From assembly GCA_051294375.1 (NCBI GenBank), contig CM119263.1, positions 20,302,115-20,366,114 of the forward strand: a DNA stretch of 64,000 bases. Direction: 5' to 3'. Source of the DNA: Paraspadella gotoi. Its lineage: Eukaryota; Chaetognatha. Both the position numbers and the translations under genes were made by a program. Shown piece after piece: positions 43,406 to 59,026 of this stretch; position 1 is the first letter of the stretch; each line of letters starts with the position of its first letter. The notes beneath the pieces are model-generated. The model saw nothing but the letters and a program-made list of their open reading frames with translations. It made no database searches and was not told where the DNA came from.

Positions 43406-46400
43406 CATTTCCCTTGCCATTTACTCACGTTTTTACTTCTCTTGATTGCGATATTTCTCATCTTCTTCTTCCTTTTATCCACTTTGGGTTTTTTTCAACT
43501 TATCTTTCCTTTTTATTTTCCCCGCAAACCATTCACGTCTACCTAAGTGTGTAATGGCCTTGTAGTAGTACATTTTTATAACTTTTTTTATTTATTCTTC
43601 TCTTCATTTTTTTTTTCGCTTAGCGTTTTTTCATAAGTTTTTACCTTAGTAAAAAGCTTTATTAGTTTTCTCCTGCAGTGTCTGTACAATCAGTGTACAT
43701 AGAAAATCTCGTTACGTCCAGACCAACTTGATATATTAATTAATGGGCAAAAAAACTCCAAAAACGTCCTTTAAAAAATTGTTTGTATTATCAGATGGAT
43801 TTTTCGATTGTCAAAAACAAAAATGTTTCTCAACCAAAGACAAAAACTCACGAATTTCTAACAGAAATACTGAAATACCAAAAACTTATTTGAGTTTGAA
43901 TGAAATATTTTTATGTCATTTCATCGAGAGACTTCGTAATCCGTATTTTTATCCGACATAAAAATTTATATATCAGTCGAATTTCGATCTTGAAATTTTT
44001 GTCTATCTTAAAAATGCCACGATTCTCATTATTATGGTTTTTATTCCGTCAGCAATGCTAAGATTTACATAAACGCAAATTGCGTCGCAATAAACCTAAG
44101 AATAATTTAGAAAAATAAAGACATTCGTTAGCAAACCATTTTTCAGCTTTCTCTTCATTTTGTTTTAAAAATTGGTTTTTCCAATTAAGCGGGAAAAGGT
44201 TTTTTTTTTCAGGAGAGGAACCGGTTGAGGCTAATCCATAGAGACGGATAAAGGGCGGCATCGGCGGCTTAGGAAATGACGGCGGAGTGGCAACTACGCA
44301 GCGGTGGCGGTGAAAATGAGAAAAGGCCGCGACGATAAAAATATCAGCGGATTCGAAAAACCGGCGACGATGACGTTAAAGCGTCACCTTGACGCCGGAA
44401 AAATGAGGGCGACGCCGATGAGGATGGAGATAATCGTGATTACCGATTTGGAGGTGGCAATGACTTTGTCACGCTAACTTTAAATTCGATGCAAACTTAA
44501 TTTTACTTTACGATTGTAAATCAATGAGGTAATTAAGCTTGTCCTGGTAATCGCAAGGAGTTTCAGCGGTCTAAAGCTCTCACAATTCCAGTCGACAATT
44601 CTAATTTCTTCCTATTTTCCTTACACATTCTCTCCGCCATTCACAGATGAAAGCCTATTTCCCAATCCTGGGATTCCATGGATCTTCCACTGTGTCTTAA
44701 TGTACTTCCCTCTGAAACAGAGCGCATATTTCTCCTCTCCTTCTAGACATCCCTTCCTCTTTTCCTCTAATTCTTCACACCATGTTTCCCTTTATCTCTT
44801 CTCTCCTTTTCTCTTCAAAGCAATTCTCCTTCAAATCATCTTAATTCTTCTTTTACCCTTCCTCTCCTCTCCTCTCTCTCCCTCTTCCTCTTTCAAACCA
44901 TCATTTCGTTTACCTTTTCTATCCTCCGTTTTCTCCTCTTTCAAACCAACCTCTCTTTACCTGATGACTCTAGAGGGGAAATCCAGCTCATTCGCTTTTG
45001 CCACATCAGTATTCGATAACGGGTCGGTTTTGGTTTGAAAAATGTGTCGGTAAGCACTCAGTACCTTGAAGAATCTTCAATGAAGATATACACCACAGTA
45101 ACTCAGAAACGTAATATTTCGTTTTCTTTTTAGATTTTTTGTTGGAAAAAATTGCGGTATATATTGAGTTTTCTGCTCCTAGTTGCCCAAGGTCTTTTTC
45201 CTCTAATTTGAGATGATATTTCCTGTTAATCCACGTTTCACTGAACTTTTAATTCTTCGCGCAGCTGCGTTCCGCTCTCATCTTGTTACGCGAGCCTCAA
45301 TTTTCCCAGAGAAAAATAATTATTTTCGTTTTTAACGCTCGAAATTGCGAATTCTATCTCCCCGTTCCCAATTCCCCAAATCATCATACGTCCCTTTTTT
45401 ATCCGATAAAAAAGATAAAAAAAGAAAAACCCGAAGAAAATTGTATTTTTTTAAAGATAGTTAATCGACGTTGTTCGGCTCTTTGCGTCAGCGCCGATAT
45501 GTGAGACCATATAAACAGCACAGCTTCGCCCGACTCGGGTGTTTCGCTTCCATCGTTTCCAAACAATCGAGGGTGAACGGTTCACGCCTCCGCCATCGAC
45601 ACCGCCTCGGAGAAAATCGTTTGGGACTCTCATTCTCCGCTTCGTCATGAGAGATGAACTTATTGAAGACAACTACTTAAAACCGGCGAAGGAACGTGGT
45701 TGGATACAGAGACTCATAAGAATATCGTGAAAAGCTCGGAGAACTTCTACTACAGTAAACAGGTTGAAAACTGAATAGACTCATTACAGCCGAACGAGAA
45801 CTCTGAAGAATTGCGGTTTTTTTTTTTTGAGACAATTCAATCAGTTCCCTTTTAAGTAAAGCGATACGATCTTACCTCACTTTCCTTCTCTTTCTCTTCC
45901 TTATCTACCTCCCTTTTCAATGTTCATCTTTACGGCCTCTCTCTTTATCTCTGATCGTCCTGTCCCAGCTTTTTATCATCCTCTCATCAGATCGCCCTTT
46001 ATTTTCTCTCTTCCTTTTTCTCCCTCATTTCACGCCTCCTTTTCCTCCATCCCTCCCCTTTTTTTCTTTTTTCTCCATTTTTTCTCCCAACTTCTTTTTC
46101 CCAGGTGGTCCAGAGAATTCCGGTTCTTAACCCCTCTCTATCTTCTGGATAATGTGGACGACCCCTAAATCTTCGAAGCTATTATAGTGAAACTTATCAT
46201 CATTAGTAAAATGTATCGTTTATTCATTAAATCAGTCATTTTTTATTGGTTCATTCTTCTATCGATTCATTCAATAATTTTTTAATTTTATTTTTCTTTT
46301 TATTCTTTTATTATTTTTATTCATTAAAACGTCGGTTTATTTTTTTATATAATTATTCTGACCGATATGTCGCTTATAATCTATTAATTCGCGGTCTATT

Positions 46401-46795
46401 GAATTTTTCTTTCAGTTTCTTACTTCCAATTCTTCCTTTCTCATCTTTTCAAAGGAATTCTGTTTAAAATTCAATTTCTTGCCGAAAAAAAATCGTCGAA
46501 TTTTTCGTCGTCGTCGACGTCTCGCTTCGTCGTCTTCACCGCCGTCTGGCGCCACCTGACGTTAATTCCTTAATGTATCATTAATGCAATCGCGAACAAA
46601 ACGACAGCGAAGACGGCGAAGGCTAACGAGGGAATCACCATTCCATTAGACGAGAGAAAAAAAAAGGTTTTTCCATTCGTTAGAGAGAAAAATTTTTTTT
46701 TTAAAAATGAAAGATTTAACGTAAGAAAAACAACAAAGGGAATCAAAGATCAGAAAAACGAGGGAGAAACAAATATAAACAGAAAACAAAACAAC

Positions 46796-46796
<1 letters not shown>

Positions 46797-46886
<90 letters not shown>
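46797..46886. repeat. GA microsatellite
   Basis: GA repeat broken by GGAG and AGAAG units, about 90 bp. Confidence 0.95.
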
Positions 46887-46889
<3 letters not shown>

Positions 46890-47431
46890 AAAGCGAAACG
46901 CGATCGTTTTCGTGCGTCGGAGGTGAAGGAGCGATGGGCGGAGACCGAGAAGAATCTCGGTTACGCGAGAAAGAGGCGATTGTTACGTTTATGTTGACGT
47001 CGTTGTCGTGGTCTCATTGTTGTGGTCTTGTTGTTGTGGTCTTATTGTTGTGGTCCAGTTTACGAGTAGACGTCGACTTCGTATCTACGTAATGATTCTC
47101 TCTCTTCTTCTCGAGATTTGTTTATTTCCTTTGTTTTGCCAGAGAAAATGATGAAAACAAAAAAATGTCTTCGACTCGGATCCCATCCGAGATAATGAGG
47201 TTCCCGCGCTTTTCCCATGGAGGGCGTCTTCCGTTCGACAACTACATTCCTTTTCCTTTATCTTTATTCCACCTCCCGGTCCCCCCTTTTGGGGTCGCCA
47301 TCTTTGTTCGACGGCAACATCATATTTGTTATTTATGTTCCGTTTTTCCGCTCGGCCATCTCACTTTAAATGGCGACCGGTGAAAAGATCTTCCCTCCTC
47401 CACCGACTTCTCTCGCTGTATACCTGTTTAC

Positions 47432-47916
47432 TAGAGTGATGTGAAAATGATTAAATTTTAGAAAATTAAAATTTAGCATATAAAACATGAACATAAAAAC
47501 CAATAAAAATACTTTGGTAAATTTATTTTTAAATTTTATACATTAGTGAGTTCAGTGAGCTATACATATAGGCTAAAATTTCAAATTGCAAATTTTAAAA
47601 TTTTAAGAACGGATTTGGTTTCTTTGCAAAAAGTTGATATAAGAAAGTACAATTCTTTTTTAAAAATTCTTTCATAAAGTTAGTCAAAAATGTAAAAAAA
47701 ATATATTTAAGATACCGATTTCCAATTTCCAGCTTTGTGTTAAGCCTTTCTTTTTGTTGTTTGTTTTAAATTTAAGTGAAACAAAATTCTCTTCACCTTT
47801 GTCCTCAACTTCACCTGTCCTCACATCTAACCACTTTCCTTTCCTCAATTCTTTGTTGGAAACTTTCTCCTTTCTCTCTCTTTCTCTCTCTCTCTCTTTC
47901 TCTCTCTCTCTTTCTC

Positions 47917-47990
<74 letters not shown>

Positions 47991-48415
47991 ACCAATTCAA
48001 TGTTGGTGAAAAAATTATTTGTAGTTTTCAAATGCTGATGAAGGCTCGAAATCTGAGCCAAAACAATCTAAAATAAAACTATATTGTTGTTTCACGAAAA
48101 TTTTGTTTAACTTAAATTTCCAGCTTAAAAATATAGTTTTTTGTAATTTTAACCTACTTAATGACATAATTTTTAAAAAAGATTTATATTTTCTTTTATC
48201 AACTTTTAACGAGGAATCTGAATCTATTCTCAGAATTTAAAAAAAAATATTTTGAAATTTTGACATTATATAATTGTAGTAATATATACAAAATAAGCTG
48301 ACTGGCCTACTATATTTGTAAAAAAAGAAAAATAACTACAGATTAGTATTCACTAATATGATAGCTTTCAAAATATGACTGCTATATTTTGATTCCAAAC
48401 TTTCACTTCACCCTA
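47432..48415. mobile_element. Non-autonomous hAT-like element, copy 3
   Basis: Starts TAGAGTGATGTGAAAA and ends, on the other strand, TAGGGTGAAGTGAAAG. It is flanked by CTGTTTAC (47424-47431) and CTGTTTAT (48416-48423), an 8-bp duplication with one mismatch. The interior is AT-rich and holds a CT microsatellite (about 47870-47990). The ends match copies 1 and 2; the interior is only weakly similar. Confidence 0.7.
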
Positions 48416-48849
48416 CTGTTTATCTTCTGGGTAAATATTTCATCCAAACACCTTCCCTTCATTTTTCACGATCAACATTTTCTTTTGGTTCCGATTTCTA
48501 AAGATTCTTTGCTTTCTCATCTTCACCGCAGATTATTTGATGCTCTTTTTTTCCCTTCTTCCAGTCTCCATTTTTATCGCCATCTTTTTATATTCGATAA
48601 AGCCGTTCCCAACTTTCTTCACTCCATTGATCACCCATGACACGGTTATATGGCCCCATTTTTACCCGATTCAAGCATTGCGAACAGGCCGGTCGATTTA
48701 TTGCCTTACGTCACTTGTTTATGTTTATGTTTAATGCTGCTAATATTAAAAATCAAAAGTAAGAATCTTAAAACTCATCCTATTACATATATAATTTATA
48801 TATTCATTGTCTTAAATACCAAGCATTTTTATTAAAAGTATAATACTTA

Positions 48850-49130
48850 AGGTAGTGGTCTTTTCATACAATTGAAACATTCTTTGAAATATTATACCAA
48901 GTTATTGTTAGGGAAGCCAGGTACTCTGGGAGTGTATAAACGAGAGAGTCTTGATTGAAAGCTTGCAGGGACCTGCTATGTCATTATATCTTGTAAGAGT
49001 GATGGAGTCCTTAAACCACCAAAGCCTGTCCAAAGTCAGGGGCAAGATAGATCGATTTCTAAATTGATCAAAAATAATTTAAAATGTGCAAGATATAGCT
49101 TATTCATTAAATGAATGAATAATTTTTATA
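48850..49130 (+). repeat. Single monomer of the 325-bp repeat
   Basis: Opposite orientation to the 32-kb array: ggaagccaggtactctggga, gcagggacctgctatgtcat, accaaagcctgtccaaagtc. A 50-bp stretch interrupts it near 49050, after which aagatatagcttattcatta resumes the repeat. Confidence 0.8.
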
Positions 49131-52100
49131 TTTTTATATTTTATCACACGCTTGAGATATCCGACTATTCTTCAAAAATGCGCCATTTCAAATGACCATC
49201 GACGCGAAAATCAATTAGTCTCCGTAACTCGAGCCTTTCCTGCCATTAGTAATGGCATTACATCGATAATTATTCTTGATAACGATCATTTTCTTTTCTC
49301 TTTCTAATTTTCTTTTTCCTCTACACTTTTTTTTCCCATTTCCCCCTTTTTTTCTTCGATTATTCTCTATATTTTCCTGACTTTTTTGATATATTAATAA
49401 ATATAAATATAGGTATTAGGTTTATATTGACTATATAAGACATCCGCTCTATCACGATTCTGACGCGAGTGGGCATAATAATCCAAGAGCGAGCGATCTG
49501 TTTCCGCTGTTGACGCCAAATGTCCAGGGATCGAGTCCGTGTCTAGCGATTTATCGGTCACCGGGAGCGAGTGATGCGTCGCGCCAACGTCGACGCTCAT
49601 TTTGTTCCTTCGTCGCCTTGTTTCGTAACCATGGCGACCGAGACGGAAAGAGACGCAGCTGCGACGGCGTTGATGGCGCAGGTCTCGCGGGAAGAGTCAG
49701 ACGATTTTTTTTTAAAAAGAGGAAGAAAGCAATGAGTTTTTTTGAGATGTTTTCCTTGTTATTCGTTTAATCATAATTTTTCTAAAAGTAAAGTTAAAAT
49801 ATCGATGGGGTTTGAGATAAGTTAATCCTGCAAAGACGATTACATCCGGGGATTTTACTTTTCACTGAAATCCGGTTGCGCGTGAAGACGAATTTCTTTT
49901 TCCGACGGGAGAAATGATGCGGAAGTTTCAAAAAGCGATACGTCTGAAATGAATGAGATTATAAACATTTAATATTTGAAAAAAAAATGTTGTGAATCAG
50001 AAATTCATAAAAACCAAATAAAAAAACAAAATTTCATTTCAAAATATTCAATTTATCAGCAGACACCGATGACGTATTTTGCCTCATCATAAGGACTAAT
50101 TTAACGCGTCTGTCTTTTTAGGAACCACATAAATACAAAACTATTAATAAAAAGATCAGCCTGGAATAACATCTTTAATAGTTTTTACCAATTTCAAAAC
50201 TTTTGCCGAAAAAAAATCTAAAAAATCTTCACTTTCACATTTGACGAACAACTTCTAAATAAAGACCAAATATCGTCACACATAAGACCATGAAACGAAA
50301 GGCCTCGAAGGTCGAGGTCAGTCACGAGTTCGACAGGAGTGAAATCCGACGCCGTCCCGAAAATAGCGGGAGTGGCTTGCGTGGCGTGCGTGGCGGAAAC
50401 CAAAGATCGAAGGTTCGAGGTTCAAAGAAAAGTGGGTCGAAAGCGATGGGCGCGCCCTAGCGACCCGAAGTCCAAAGTCCAAACGGATCAATCACGTTTT
50501 CCGGTGGATTCATTTCCGGTTTACTTCCATTTTCCATTTTCGGTGGAAAAAAGACTTGTCTTACTGAAACTTTCTAGACTTTTAGCTCGATTTAGGGAAG
50601 CTGATTCAGAACGTCGGGTTTGAATTCCGAAGGACATATAGGCCTGTAGGCCGGTTGATCGCAGCGAAGCTTTTGAAGGTCGTTATATTCGTTATATTCA
50701 GTGCGCTGCATTACGTTTCAAATCCTCTTATTGTTTTCCGATTTTTACGGAGTAGCAAATCAAGACTAGTGTCGAATTTATCTATTTTATGACATGATGA
50801 ACCTCTCTTCACATTGGCACAATTCCCTTCTACACTGAATATATCATCAACAAGCATATAACTTATAAGTCGCCTTTCGGTGTAATCTGCCATCTGTCGC
50901 TTTCAGCCTTCGGCGTCAAAAAATATTCATCTAATCAGATTCCGTCCGCATCCAAGCCGGTCTCTTTCCTTTCAAGAATTTTCATCGACGCCGAAGTAGC
51001 TTTCATCTCAGCCTTAATAGATTTTGCTTCTGCCGAAACCGCTTCCCGTGTTCTCACCACCGCCATTTGCAATGTTCTCTCATTCCGCGCGTGGCTTTGG
51101 AACCATATTTTTAAAAGTCATTGACCTGCGCCTTCCTCTTGTGGCCTTTTTGCGACACCCGGGCAGCCACGTAGTCGGTCTCAGTGTCCCTCCCTCCACC
51201 GTGGCACCTTTCCCGCTATCCACCAGCCTCGCCCGCTCGTCTCCCCTTCCTTCTTTAATTTTTTGAGTGGAATTTCATCACGAACCTTTCTTTTATATTC
51301 CTTCAACCATGAGGAATATTTGTTTATCATTTCAGAAAATTTATCAACTGTTTACAGAGCGTCGTTCAAGAGAGCTTGAATCAACGACGAAAAACAATGA
51401 CGAAAACGACGACACCGACGAAGGCAAAGACGAAGACAAAAATAAGAATCGCAATCAAATGGGAGTGAAATGAAAGGATCAAATACTGTGGCGAAATTAT
51501 TTGTTATCACAACTTCAGATTTTGCACTCTGGTATAAAAATCGCTGACGGTTTTTATTTTCCAACTCCAAGGAGGCCAGCTTGCTTACTTTCTTAGTTAT
51601 GGGCTCATCAATCGCATAGTCGAATTTCAAAAAAGCATATTTTTTTTTGCATTTGAATAGAACCTTCCTGTTTCTGAAAAAAAATGAAATGTTTGAAAAT
51701 TACGGTTCATCTTACAAATATAGATTTTGGAGTATGTGTCTGAGCAATCACAAATAAAAGCAATTTTCATTCTATAGGTTTTCTAGTTAAAACTTATAGA
51801 AAATAAAATTTTCAGATTTGAAAAATAATTGGAAAAGAAAAATGATCTTGCAAAACCTAGAAATATATTAATAAAAATTTTTTTACATACTCCCAAGACA
51901 TTATACTAAATATCAAAGGTAAAAGAAATTAAAATTTTCGTCTGAATTTTTTTCACAATGAGTTTAAAATTGAATTAACAAATAAGAGAGGAAAAATGTT
52001 GCAAAAGCGCACCAGTTGCAATAATGTGAAGTATTATCAATTTGCTTTATAGGAACATAAACGTTAGGGAATTTTCTAACTTATGAAACAAACAAATATT

Positions 52101-52362
52101 AATCACATTCAAACAGTTAAGAGTTATAACAATTCTTTTCATTTCACTCCTATTTGAAATCCGTGTAAGAAAGTTAACTTAAGAACGTTTAATTATGGTG
52201 AGTCTGTTTAAAGTCTTGCTCGCATAAAATCTAGTCCGATGGCAATGACAGTCTTAAATGTCAATAGATTTTTAATTTCAAACTTAGCACATCGTCGACC
52301 TGTTTGCTACTTTATTAGAAACTCGATTGCGTCGATGTTCATAAACAAATCGACTTTCGTGT
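49131..52362. other. No named gene; weak open frames
   Basis: Two minus-strand frames have protein-like composition but no recognisable family: 49600-49397 (begins MSVDVGATHHSLPVTDKSLD after AAAATG) and 50403-50218 (contains TASDFTPVELVTDLDLRG). Neither has convincing splice partners. The rest is AT-rich. Confidence 0.35.
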
Positions 52363-52449
52363 TTACACGAGATAGGTTGCAGAGACGACAACGACGAAGA
52401 TGACGACGACGCCAATGACGCCTACGAGGATCAAGGCAAGGCTCATCAT
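52363..52449 (-). CDS. Possible single-pass membrane micropeptide (28 aa)
   Basis: A complete ATG-to-TAA frame of 29 codons, encoding MMSLALILVGVIGVV followed by VIFVVVVSATYLV: one strongly hydrophobic helix and nothing else. A TATAAAG box lies 42 bases upstream of the first ATG, which would give a leader of about 10 bases. Size and form recall muscle micropeptides of the sarcolamban/phospholamban type, but no residue match is claimed. A caution: the Val-Val run comes from GTC triplets, and GAC/GTC patches are common in this window. Confidence 0.25.
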   Translation of the reverse strand: MMSLALILVGVIGVVVIFVVVVSATYLV

Positions 52450-52484
52450 AATTCAAACTACTTCCTCAGCTCGTCCCAAAGGCT

Positions 52485-52491
52485 CTTTATA
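52485..52491 (-). promoter_or_regulatory. TATA box-like element
   Basis: TATAAAG on the minus strand, followed about 30 bases later by the likely start region of the short frame at 52449-52363. Confidence 0.35.
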
Positions 52492-54912
<2,421 letters not shown>

Positions 54913-55190
54913 CTAAGAAAAAACCCGGATGTAATAAAGAAAAGTGGGCTTGAATCCGTCGAGAGTCGCTCGATCACCGTTCGTCTTCTTTTGTTGAAAT
55001 TTCCGTTTCAGACGCGACGATTCCATCTCCTTTTTTTTTTTGACGTCGGAGTCGCGATGATAATCATCACAATCAACATCATCTCCAACTCTATCACAAT
55101 CACTATTACCATTATTATGAGTAACCACCTTAGCATCATCGCCTTTGTAACATTGATAGATTGATTTTGATTTACTATGCTCAAAATGTG
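54913..55190 (-). CDS. Candidate terminal exon, unknown protein
   Basis: After a CT-rich tract and a possible acceptor (gttaag at about 55195), the minus strand stays open for about 92 codons to a stop. It encodes HFEHSKSKSIYQCYKGDDAK, an Asn/Asp-rich part, a Lys-run and RLKRKFQQKKTNGDRATLDG. Composition is protein-like and charged; no family is recognised and no partner exon was found. Confidence 0.25.
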
Positions 55191-55206
55191 AAAGCTTAAC
55201 ATGAAA

Positions 55207-55209
<3 letters not shown>

Positions 55210-55289
<80 letters not shown>
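55210..55289. repeat. GA microsatellite
   Basis: Perfect GA repeat of about 80 bp between the two weak candidate frames at 54913-55190 and 55310-55513. Confidence 0.95.
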
Positions 55290-55293
<4 letters not shown>

Positions 55294-55309
55294 AGAGAGT
55301 GCGTGTACT

Positions 55310-55513
55310 ATGAAAGTCATGAATATATTTTCCAAGAACAAAGCCGACCGACTTTTCCTACTTTCCTCCCTACTATTCGCCTGTATAACTTATTTGCTAA
55401 CGAAATACGACGGCCTGTTGCCTGCCAACGAGAAGGAATCCGCCTGCCGTGACAAGATTTTCCTGTCCTCTTCTAGCGTCGCTCTTTATATGAAGTATCT
55501 CCCGCGACTTTAA
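55310..55513 (+). CDS. Candidate short membrane-anchored protein or first exon
   Basis: 67 codons from ATG to TAA. The layout is basic N-terminus (MKVMNIFSKNKADR), one hydrophobic segment (LFLLSSLLFACITYLL), then a polar part with one Cys (NEKESACRDK). This resembles the start of a type II membrane protein such as a Golgi enzyme, but no catalytic exon follows. A possible donor (gtatct) lies near 55494. Confidence 0.25.
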   Translation: MKVMNIFSKNKADRLFLLSSLLFACITYLLTKYDGLLPANEKESACRDKIFLSSSSVALYMKYLPRL

Positions 55514-55659
55514 ATGATTGATTTCACAAAAGACGAATCTTCTCTCGCTTTTTTCCTTTCTATCTCAACTTAATAATTTGATTTCGAGCCGCTCTCTTCG
55601 TCTTGGCCATATTTTTTTTCTCTTTCAAGCCCACTTTCGCTTGCTTATTTGTCTCGGAA

Positions 55660-55662
<3 letters not shown>

Positions 55663-55696
<34 letters not shown>

Positions 55697-55697
55697 A

Positions 55698-55742
<45 letters not shown>
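55663..55742. repeat. GA microsatellite
   Basis: GA repeat with a short A-run interruption, about 80 bp. Confidence 0.95.
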
Positions 55743-55748
<6 letters not shown>

Positions 55749-58339
55749 ATAGCTCCCCTTCAAGATAAGTGCTGTTAACTACCATAAGATCGACATTTCA
55801 ATTTTTCTAATTCTATGTTTTTCCAGCTAAAAAGTTCTAAAATAGCTGTGTAACATATGTATTCCCCTAATAAATTCATTATTAGTTATTAGTTATTAAG
55901 TTTTTCGTAGGCTCCTTGCGACAGGTCAAAAAAGCCACAAACTTTATTGACTTGGTAAGGTTCTTTTGTTTTTGAGAAATAATAAATGTTTAAATGTTTT
56001 AAATGTTTTCTCTCCTTCAGCCTTCTTTCGATTTAGCCTTCTAAAATCTTCATAGTAAACGTCGACTTGTCAGAATTTCCGATTGATTGTAAAAGCTTCT
56101 GTCACAAGCGGAGAAATTTGCATATGACAACCTCTTCGCGAGAACGAGACACTTTCAAAAAAAATCAAAACTACAATCGACTACGGAAAAAAAGGGGCAA
56201 TTTAATATTTCTAACCCTCGCCGATGTAAATATTATTATTAAAACAAATGAAACGAACTCAATTAATTCTCACGTTCGACTTGACGATATTTTTTTCTCA
56301 CTTCCGCCGAACGTGCGAAGTAAGAAAACGAGAAATGAACTCGTAAACGGTTTTCCCTCTTTTTCAATCTTAGCCCTTCGATATCGCGGATATTTTATCC
56401 AGAAATGAATCGAGCGATCCGTGGCGAACAAGGACGGAAACCCGATAGAAATCCAAAACAGTTTTGCCCGCACTGCTAATCTGCCGTGAGAGGCAACCGT
56501 ACTCAAAATAGTCTCATAACCTGAGCTGACACTCAACTTTCTATATGGAAAGAAATGTGAACACTTAACAGCCACCATTCTCACCATTACTCATATGGCA
56601 TCTTTGATACGAGGAAATATTCTGCAATTAAAACAAAAACTTAAAATGGAAAAATGCAGGGACTAAAAACAAACTGAATGAATATTTTTTACAAATTTAA
56701 ATACTTTTTTAAAATCTTATCCAACCAACACACCCATTATACGACGTTTAAGCTCCATTTTTTTATTGGTTCCTTTTGGCGTTGCCCGAAGTCCTTGGGT
56801 TCGAGGTTTTGCTTACAATATCTTGGAAGACTTTTCTCATTTCAATGCAACAGGAAACAATAATAGGAGTTCAACTTTTTAATATGACCGTGACTCAAAA
56901 GACCGCAACTCTTATATCTTTAATAACGATTTTTTAAAAAATGTTTATATTTCTGTTTTTTTTCATTTTTGTTTCCATGCGCTCATTGCGCTCTCTATTT
57001 ACAGTAACAGCAACAAAAAAAATACAATGTTATTTCGTTCACGACGCGCGCACCTCTTAATACGATTTCTGTCACGGACTTTATTGGTTTTGACTGGTGA
57101 TAAGCAGTAATTGACGTCCAATTCGATTGCAGCGGACAGCGCGCAACCATTGCAACATCTCAACAGTCTCCGAGACATTCCGTTTCGAGCACGGCCTTCG
57201 ATTTATTCCGTTTTTACCGTAGTTAGTTTCTGATCCATGGACGGTAATACTTTTCACGCCGGGGTGTTTTTAAACCGAGACGAAAGCCCCCGTGAAAAAT
57301 CGAACGTAATTAAGCTGCAGCTTGATAAATGAATCGTGAAAAATCAGCGAATCGTTCTCGCTGTGGAACGTGATTTCATAGCTCAGAAAAACACTTTATG
57401 AATTTTAAGTGGAAAATGATTGAGTTAATTTAAGCACAGGACTTAAATTGCATTTATTTTTCCATTATTCGTACGACGCGAAAGTGTCAGAATCATGCAA
57501 TACGAACCATTAAAAAGTTGGCCACGCCTGAGCCTCTGGCCCCAAGGGATTGGGCTAGGGTCGACCCACGCATAAATTACCATCGCTTCGTCGACAATCT
57601 TCAGTCTTGTCGAAACTCAATTCGACCATACTTAACATGGGAAAAACCTTTTCGCACGGTTTTTGGTTTTATAGTAAATTGTGTAACTAAGTCCGACACC
57701 TAATGAAACTTAATACCGATAAGGAATCCTAAAGGCAAATGTTTTTCCTTCATTGGATTTTCGTTATCAAAATATATACGTATAAAATACTTATTTTATC
57801 TAAAAAGATTGTGGTGTGGATCCTCTCATGAGTATCAAATCTCACTCCGTTAGTCTCGCGATTTTTTGACCTTTGCTTTCAAAGTGAGGAGAAGCAAAGT
57901 ACAAACTTTTACGATATATTTTACGAGGATCTTAAAATATTCTGGTTTTATGCAGATAAGATTAAGCTGCGCAACTTTTTAAAAGAGCGGGGGAAGATAG
58001 AAAGATATAAAATAATATCGATTTTAATTAGAGCAGACGATTGGTTTTCTGTTTTAAATAAACATTAGAAGAAGAAGAAAACGTTTTTGTCTTTTATTAA
58101 GATATTATATATACACAACTTTAATGATTTCTCAAAAAATAGTTAAAACGAAACTTACGTAGGTACGAAAGGGTAATCCAGACATTCGATGATCTATTTT
58201 CTTAATCACCGTCACTCCATCAGACTCACCCTCCCCCCCCCCAAAAAAAAAGAATTCGATTTAAAAACGTTTCGAAAACTAATTAAAAGATTTTAGTTTT
58301 TTCCCGAAAAAAAATAGGAAAATCGAAAAGAAAAATATT
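55743..58339. other. Gene-free stretch
   Basis: AT-rich with scattered short frames. The frame at 57518-57703 starts at TTG and lacks splice or family support. Nothing else was recognised. Confidence 0.5.
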
Positions 58340-58590
58340 TTTTCGTGACCGCGTCAAAGACTGTGAATCGGCAGCGGCGGCGGCGCCGGCCTCGACAGGA
58401 TCCTCTGCAGCGCGGCAGGGAGGGCAGAGCAGCGGCGAAGAACCTCATGTCGACGCGCGCGCAAAAACTGGGACGCGTCGCGCGCCGCGCGGAAGACCTT
58501 AAAAAACCGACGTCGTTATACGATTTGGCGCCGCGACGCGTAGTTTTGATTACGATCGAGTACGGTTGACGTCACGCGGCGGACGCCTTT
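58340..58590. other. GC-rich, CpG-dense island
   Basis: A sharp island in AT-rich DNA, with cggcggcggcgccggcctcg and runs of gcgcg. At least two plus-strand frames are open across it (one Ala/Ser-rich, one Arg/Lys-rich). It could be an isolated exon or a promoter-type island; nothing decides which. Confidence 0.4.
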
Positions 58591-59026
58591 TAGGTTTACG
58601 CTTAGGTTTTAATAGGTTTTATCTATGAAAATTTGCAAAATTACTTGTTACACTATCTTATATTTTTATATTTTATGAACGTTTTACTATTTGATTTCTT
58701 TTTTTAAAAATTATTTGCTTATTAATATTATATCTAATAACTCATTTTTCCAAAATTTTTGGGAGGGGTAGGTCAGTGTTGTCTTCTGGAAATAGAGGGA
58801 ACATCTATACAACACAAGGTTAGATTACAATCTGTCCTAGTTTACTAATAGATATCACAAATCATTCCTGTTAGAGGCTGAACAGAAAGGGGTGGGAATG
58901 GATAATTTTTTGAGGGGAGATCAAAGTTATATATAATTTTTTTTAACAATAGGGATAAGACTACCAATGAAGAACATACGGTCGGAAAGAGAGCAATTCG
59001 AATAAAAACCATAGATGATAATGTAT

